From Nanobdellota archaeon (GTDB lineage: Archaea; Nanobdellota; Nanobdellia; Pacearchaeales; GW2011-AR1), in the NCBI GenBank assembly GCA_018897135.1, contig JAHILJ010000045.1, forward strand, positions 1-9,632: 9,632 nucleotides of DNA, given 5' to 3'. This document shows, piece by piece, positions 6,582-9,632 of this stretch. The stretch's first letter is position 1; each line of letters begins with the position of its first letter. The position numbers were made by a program, and so were the translations under genes. Below the pieces are notes generated by a model that worked only from the letters and a program-made list of their open reading frames with translations, was not told the DNA's origin and searched no databases.

Positions 6582-6872
6582 TTAATAACAAGGCATCATC
6601 TCACTATGACCAAACTGAATTACTAAATCAATTTTATTATCAAGTTCTTTTCCAAGAACAGGCGTGTCACATGCACCAAAACAAGAACCCATCCAAATCA
6701 AAAAATCTGCTTTTGTTTTTGATTCAAGAAAATCCACAATAGTAGTTGCATAAGGTTTCAAACCATCAGGAAACTGCAACAAAACCAACTTTGCTTTATT
6801 AGTATTAATCTTAACAACAACTTTCTCAAGTTCAAAATCATATTTTTCTTCAAGTTCTTTAATTGATTTCAT
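6582..6872 (-). CDS. dph2: diphthamide synthase subunit Dph2, N-terminal domain only (truncated)
   Basis: The 96 residues match the N-terminal domain of archaeal Dph2: YDFELEKVV, LLQFPDGLKPYA, the SCFGACDTP motif (Cys64, Cys68) with the first iron-sulfur cluster ligand, and LVIQFGHS. Full archaeal Dph2 has about 330 residues and three domains, each giving one Cys to a [4Fe-4S] cluster that cleaves S-adenosylmethionine to modify a histidine of elongation factor 2. Domains 2 and 3 are absent, and the frame ends 6 residues after FGHS. Beyond the stop the DNA encodes CcdA on the other strand, so no frameshift within the window can restore it. It may be a remnant, half of a split gene, or a repurposed domain. 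The start is supported by the shared TATA box 25 bases upstream. Confidence 0.78.
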   Translation of the reverse strand: MKSIKELEEKYDFELEKVVVKINTNKAKLVLLQFPDGLKPYATTIVDFLESKTKADFLIWMGSCFGACDTPVLGKELDNKIDLVIQFGHSEMMPCY

Positions 6873-6893
6873 GTTTTTAATTAAAACCCAATC

Positions 6894-6902
6894 TTTAAAA
6901 AT
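6894..6902. promoter_or_regulatory. shared bidirectional TATA box between dph2 fragment and aIF5B
   Basis: TTTAAAAAT on the plus strand, with the symmetric core TTTAAA at 6894-6899, lies almost exactly midway between the two divergent ATGs (6872 and 6923). It is about 25 bases from each, so one box could set both leaderless transcripts. I see no second TATA-like sequence at the right distance for either gene. Confidence 0.55.
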
Positions 6903-6922
6903 TAATCTATATTAAGAATCAT

Positions 6923-8641
6923 ATGACAACCAGACAACCGATTGTAACTATTTGCGGTCATGTTGACCATGGAAAAACCTCGATTCTTGATTGTTTTAGA
7001 GATAGCTGTGTTCAAGAAGGAGAAGCAGGAGGAATCACACAAAAAATTTCATTCACTTTATTCCCAATCGAACAAATGAAAAAAGCTTGTCCTTTAATTG
7101 AAAAATCAAAATTAAATTTGAAAATTCCAGGGTTCCTATTCATTGACACCCCAGGTCACGCAGCTTTTACAAATCTTCGGAAACGAGGCGGAAGTTTAGC
7201 AGATTTAGCTGTTTTAGTTATTGACATAAACGAAGGAATCAAACCCCAAACAGCAGAAGTAATTCAAATTCTCAAACATAACAAAACACCTTTCATAATT
7301 GCATTAAATAAAATAGACAACATTTCAGGTTGGCGGCAAATAGATTCAGATTTAAAAAAAAGTATTGAAATGCAATCGCCAAACGTAAAGCAAATTTTCG
7401 ACGAACGTTACATGACTTTAATCGGTTCATTAAACAGCCACGGTTTTGAATCTGACCTTTATTATAACATTGAAGATTTTACAAAAAAAATTGCAATGAT
7501 TCCGTGCTCTGCAAAATCAAAATCAGGAATTCCAGAACTTATGATGATGCTTTGCGGTTTAAGCCAAAAATATTTATCAGAAAAATTAGAGCTTGGCAAA
7601 GATGCAAAAGGAGTTACACTTGAAATAAAAAAAGAAAAATCGCAAAATTATATTGAAGCGATTTTATACGACGGCGAACTTTCAAAAAAAGATGAAATCG
7701 CGGTTGCATCATTTTCTGGCGAACCAATTATAACACGAATTCGAATCCTTGAAGAAATCCAACCTCTTTGCTCAAAATTTTCTCCAAAAGACAAAGTTCA
7801 AGCATCAACAGGGTTAAGAATTCAACTTGTTGAAAAAGCAGACATTCTTCCTGGAATGCCGTTCGTAATTTTCAAAAACAACAAAAAAGAAATAGAAGAA
7901 ATTTTCAAAAAGCAAATTTCAGAAAGCATTAAAACAGAAAAGCAAGGAATAATTGTCAAAGCAGATTCTTTAGGAAGTTTAGAAGCGCTCTTAGTCTTGT
8001 TAAAACAAAACAACATTTCTGTGGTAAAAGCAGGAATTGGAAAAATAAGCAAAACAGATTTAATTTCTGCAAAAGCAAACTTGGAAATCAACGAACTTGA
8101 TTCTTTAATTTTAGGATTTAATGTTGACATAGATGAAGAAGCAAAAGAAATTCGGGGAAAAATAAAAGTTATAACAAACGACGTTGTTTACAAGTTAATC
8201 GAAGACACTGTGAAATATAGAGAAGAAAAAAGAAAAGAAATTGAAAAAAAGAGATTAATGGAACTTGCAACAATTTGCAAATTAAAAATGCTCCCACAAT
8301 ATGTTTTCCGAAATTCAAACCCTGCAATTTTCGGTGTTAGAATTGAAGCAGGAAAATTAGTTTCAGGAACAAATGTTATTAATGAAAAAGGAGAAAAAGT
8401 TGGAAGAATAAAAAACATTCAAGCTGACAGAAAATCTGTTGATCAAGCAAACGAAGGAATGGAAGTTGCGATTTCAATTCCAAGGAAAAACTTTGAAAGA
8501 CAATTAAAAGAAATTGAATTTCTTTACTCAGATATTTCTGCTTCTCAATTTAAAACCTTCAAAAAAAACAAAGATCTTTTGTCCAACAACGAAATAAAAA
8601 CACTTCAAGAAATTAATCAGATAAAAGGATTGGTTGATTAA
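6923..8641 (+). CDS. infB: translation initiation factor aIF5B (IF-2 homologue)
   Basis: This 572-residue GTPase promotes joining of the ribosomal subunits and initiator tRNA placement in archaea. G1 is GHVDHGKT (12-19) and the switch I region contains GGITQ (36-40). G3 is DTPGH (75-79) with the catalytic-type His79, G4 is NKID (129-132), and G5 is SAK (196-198). The beta-barrel domains II to IV follow, including the basic helix near residues 433-447 that links to the C-terminal domain. Length fits full archaeal proteins, and there is no intein in the P-loop. The short N-terminus (MTTRQPIV) is typical of the archaeal form. No Shine-Dalgarno sequence is present; the start is set by a TATA box 25 bases upstream. 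S6e follows after 339 bases, in line with the frequent neighbourhood of these genes in archaea. Confidence 0.95.
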   Translation: MTTRQPIVTICGHVDHGKTSILDCFRDSCVQEGEAGGITQKISFTLFPIEQMKKACPLIEKSKLNLKIPGFLFIDTPGHAAFTNLRKRGGSLADLAVLVIDINEGIKPQTAEVIQILKHNKTPFIIALNKIDNISGWRQIDSDLKKSIEMQSPNVKQIFDERYMTLIGSLNSHGFESDLYYNIEDFTKKIAMIPCSAKSKSGIPELMMMLCGLSQKYLSEKLELGKDAKGVTLEIKKEKSQNYIEAILYDGELSKKDEIAVASFSGEPIITRIRILEEIQPLCSKFSPKDKVQASTGLRIQLVEKADILPGMPFVIFKNNKKEIEEIFKKQISESIKTEKQGIIVKADSLGSLEALLVLLKQNNISVVKAGIGKISKTDLISAKANLEINELDSLILGFNVDIDEEAKEIRGKIKVITNDVVYKLIEDTVKYREEKRKEIEKKRLMELATICKLKMLPQYVFRNSNPAIFGVRIEAGKLVSGTNVINEKGEKVGRIKNIQADRKSVDQANEGMEVAISIPRKNFERQLKEIEFLYSDISASQFKTFKKNKDLLSNNEIKTLQEINQIKGLVD

Positions 8642-8661
8642 ATTTCTCTTAAATAATTAAT

Positions 8662-8677
8662 CCTTAACTTGAGATAA
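8662..8677 (+). repeat. 16-base direct repeat, left copy
   Basis: CCTTAACTTGAGATAA occurs here and exactly at 8931-8946. The two copies enclose a 253-base segment that contains structured repeat copy B. A perfect palindrome GACATATGTC (8691-8700) starts 13 bases after this copy. Confidence 0.75.
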
Positions 8678-8711
8678 TGTATAGCCAAGAGACATATGTC
8701 ATACGAAACAG

Positions 8712-8890
8712 AAAATTAGTTCTCAATAAATTGCTCAAATTAATATAACTTCAAAATCGCCTTTGGCAGATTTTTCCGTGGTTAAAATTATTAATATGTA
8801 AAATTCTAAGAAATCTTAATTATTTTTTTAAAATTTTGGCTTGACGAAGTTTGGCAAAATTTATTAATTGTGAACAAAGTGAACCAAATT
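8712..8890 (+). repeat. structured intergenic repeat, copy B (two hairpins)
   Basis: This is the same-strand match to 55-208. Hairpin 1 pairs 8753-8761 with 8765-8774 (A8768 bulged) around TTT. Its only differences from copy A within the stem are C8760 and G8766, which pair with each other. Hairpin 2 pairs 8831-8840 with 8853-8862 around a 12-base loop that again starts TTGA. It has one G-G mismatch (8839/8854) and the swapped pair G8838-C8855. The block starts 70 bases after the aIF5B stop and runs into a TATA-like sequence (8889-8897). The tail after hairpin 2 still resembles copy A, for example ACAAAGTGAACCAAATTT against the copy A sequence at 191-209. Function is unknown. Confidence 0.75.
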
Positions 8891-8897
8891 TATATAA
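8889..8897 (+). promoter_or_regulatory. upstream TATA box before S6e
   Basis: TTTATATAA with a purine- and A-rich BRE-like stretch (AACCAAA) before it is the best canonical TATA box in the window. It would start transcription near 8918, about 60 bases before the S6e ATG. That implies either a second, leadered S6e transcript or a separate short RNA. Confidence 0.5.
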
Positions 8898-8902
8898 AAT
8901 AT

Positions 8903-8930
8903 GGGGTGACATATGCATGTGGGTTACCCC
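8903..8930 (+). promoter_or_regulatory. G/C-rich inverted repeat upstream of S6e
   Basis: GGGGTGAC (8903-8910) pairs with GTTACCCC (8923-8930) over 8 base pairs including one G-T wobble, around a 12-base loop. It is strikingly G/C-rich for this region. It spans the transcription start predicted from the TATA at 8889-8897, so an operator is more likely than an RNA hairpin, though neither is shown. Confidence 0.5.
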
Positions 8931-8946
8931 CCTTAACTTGAGATAA
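8931..8946 (+). repeat. 16-base direct repeat, right copy
   Basis: This exact second copy of CCTTAACTTGAGATAA directly follows the G/C-rich inverted repeat. It ends 4 bases before the second S6e TATA box. GACATATGCA (8908-8917) lies 13 bases before it, mirroring the 13-base spacing on the left side. Confidence 0.75.
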
Positions 8947-8950
8947 CAAC

Positions 8951-8959
8951 TTTTAAAAA
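8951..8959 (+). promoter_or_regulatory. proximal TATA box for S6e
   Basis: TTTTAAAAA is centred about 26 bases before the ATG at 8981, the same spacing seen at the other leaderless genes of the window. Confidence 0.5.
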
Positions 8960-8980
8960 CCAATTTTAATATTATTCTCT

Positions 8981-9421
8981 ATGTTTAAAATCAATTTATC
9001 TGAAAAATCAGGAAAAACCTACAAGTTAGAATCAGAATCAGAAGAACTTATGGGTAAATCCTTAAAAGAAAAAGTAGAAGGCAAAGAAATCTCACCCGAT
9101 TTAGAAGGCTATGAATTTGAAATCACAGGCGCGAGCGACAAGGCTGGTTTTCCAGCATTTGAAGAAGTTGAAGGTGTTGGATTAAAAAAACTTCTTTTAA
9201 CTTATGGTAAAGGAATGAAACAAAGACCAAGAAAAGAAGGTAAAAAGAAAAGAGCGACAAAACGGCCAAAAGGACTTAGATTAAGAAAAACAGTTCGAGG
9301 AAAAATAATCTCAAATGCAATTGTCCAAATCAACATGAAAGTTCTCAAAGCTGGCTCAAAAAAACTTGAATCTCTTTACGGAAAAAAAGAAGAAGTTAGT
9401 TCTGAAGAAAAGAAAGAGTAA
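8981..9421 (+). CDS. rps6e: 30S ribosomal protein S6e
   Basis: This 146-residue protein matches archaeal and eukaryotic S6e. It begins with the MFKINLSEKSGKTYKLE beta region. The domain core contains LEGYEFEITGASDKAGFPAF, with the conserved G-G-x-D-K-x-G-F-P pattern partly changed to GASDKAGFP. A strongly basic stretch follows (about 78-108, KGMKQRPRKEGKKKRATKRP) that contacts rRNA, and then the VRGKIISNAIVQINMKVLK segment. The tail is acidic and lysine-rich. Length is slightly above the usual 120-130 residues of archaeal S6e because of this tail. It belongs to the small ribosomal subunit. No Shine-Dalgarno sequence is visible; a TATA box 26 bases upstream supports a leaderless start. It is preceded by aIF5B and followed 30 bases later by a RarA-type gene with its own TATA box. 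Confidence 0.95.
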   Translation: MFKINLSEKSGKTYKLESESEELMGKSLKEKVEGKEISPDLEGYEFEITGASDKAGFPAFEEVEGVGLKKLLLTYGKGMKQRPRKEGKKKRATKRPKGLRLRKTVRGKIISNAIVQINMKVLKAGSKKLESLYGKKEEVSSEEKKE

Positions 9422-9430
9422 TTATAAAAA
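9422..9430 (+). promoter_or_regulatory. TATA box for the RarA-type gene
   Basis: TTATAAAAA follows directly after the S6e stop codon and is centred about 26 bases before the ATG at 9452. A pyrimidine-rich stretch (9431-9444) between them might end S6e transcription. Confidence 0.45.
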
Positions 9431-9451
9431 CATCCTCCTCTTTTATGATTA

Positions 9452-9632
9452 ATGAAATCTAATCAACCTTTAGCATATCGGATGAGACCTGAAATTTTAG
9501 AAGATTTTGTTGGACAAGAACATTTGACAGGCGAAGGCAAACCATTACAAAAGGTATTGGAAAAAGGAGAACTTCCATGTTCTATAATTCTTTGGGGCCC
9601 GCCAGGTTGCGGAAAAACAACAATTACAAAAA
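9452..9632 (+). CDS. rarA: RarA/MgsA-type AAA+ ATPase (5' part)
   Basis: The first 60 codons are present; the gene runs off the window. The sequence PLAYRMRPEILEDFVGQEHL is the family signature start. It is followed by GKPLQKVLEKGELPCSIILW and the Walker A motif GPPGCGKT (about residues 50-57). This matches replication-associated recombination protein A (MgsA in E. coli, Mgs1/WRNIP1 in eukaryotes), a clamp-loader-like ATPase acting at stalled forks. Clamp-loader RFC small subunits and Holliday-junction RuvB share the P-loop, but the PLAxRMRP and VGQEHL pattern points to RarA. The ATG at 9452 is preferred because of the TATA box. An upstream ATG at 9445 leads only to a five-codon frame. Confidence 0.88.
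   Translation, partial: MKSNQPLAYRMRPEILEDFVGQEHLTGEGKPLQKVLEKGELPCSIILWGPPGCGKTTITK

Noticed and set aside
7822..8418. Two minus-strand frames within aIF5B
   Set aside because: Both are antisense shadows of a well-conserved gene.
8691..8700. CATATG as a recurring regulatory motif
   Set aside because: CATATG also occurs at the start codons of aIF5B and the AbrB-like gene, where it is explained by start context. Only its symmetric placement near the direct repeats was kept.

Overview
The window is A/T-rich and looks archaeal, most likely from a small-genome DPANN lineage of the Woesearchaeota/Pacearchaeota type. This is inferred from gene content and promoters; no taxonomic marker was tested. 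Archaeal genes present are translation initiation factor aIF5B, ribosomal protein S6e and a Dph2 fragment. Most starts lack a Shine-Dalgarno sequence and sit about 25 bases downstream of a TATA-like box, as in leaderless archaeal transcription.

Layout, left to right. Positions 1-265 hold a possible 3' end of a CDS, copy A of a structured repeat, and the TATA box of a PC4-like ssDNA-binding protein gene (266-532, +). A 57-residue AbrB-type regulator (569-742, -) follows, convergent with PC4. It is divergent from a three-gene cluster of exported proteins: a 767-residue Cys-rich membrane-anchored surface protein (835-3138), a 448-residue secreted protein ending in a domain that resembles the type IX secretion (T9SS) type A sorting domain (3151-4497), and an unrecognised 325-residue protein whose start overlaps the previous stop (4494-5471). 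Next come a membrane-anchored thioredoxin-like protein (5531-5863) and a CcdA-family electron transporter (5865-6581), one base apart. They probably form a disulfide redox pair that could serve the Cys-rich exported protein.

The right half is housekeeping. A Dph2 fragment of only 96 codons (6582-6872, -) abuts the ccdA stop codon. It diverges from aIF5B (6923-8641, +), and one symmetric TATA box lies midway between the two start codons. A 339-base intergenic region (8642-8980) holds repeat copy B, flanked by a 16-base direct repeat, plus a stem-loop and two TATA boxes upstream of S6e (8981-9421). The window ends in the first 60 codons of a RarA/MgsA-type AAA+ ATPase (9452 onward).

The most interesting signals are: (1) an intergenic element present twice (55-208 and 8712-8890) with two hairpins, each showing compensatory base changes between the copies, which suggests an undescribed structured RNA or maintained DNA structure; (2) a T9SS-like sorting domain in an archaeal-looking genome, translationally coupled to an unknown protein; (3) a one-domain Dph2; (4) symmetric TATA boxes apparently driving divergent leaderless genes, one with an 11-base repeat at both predicted transcription starts.
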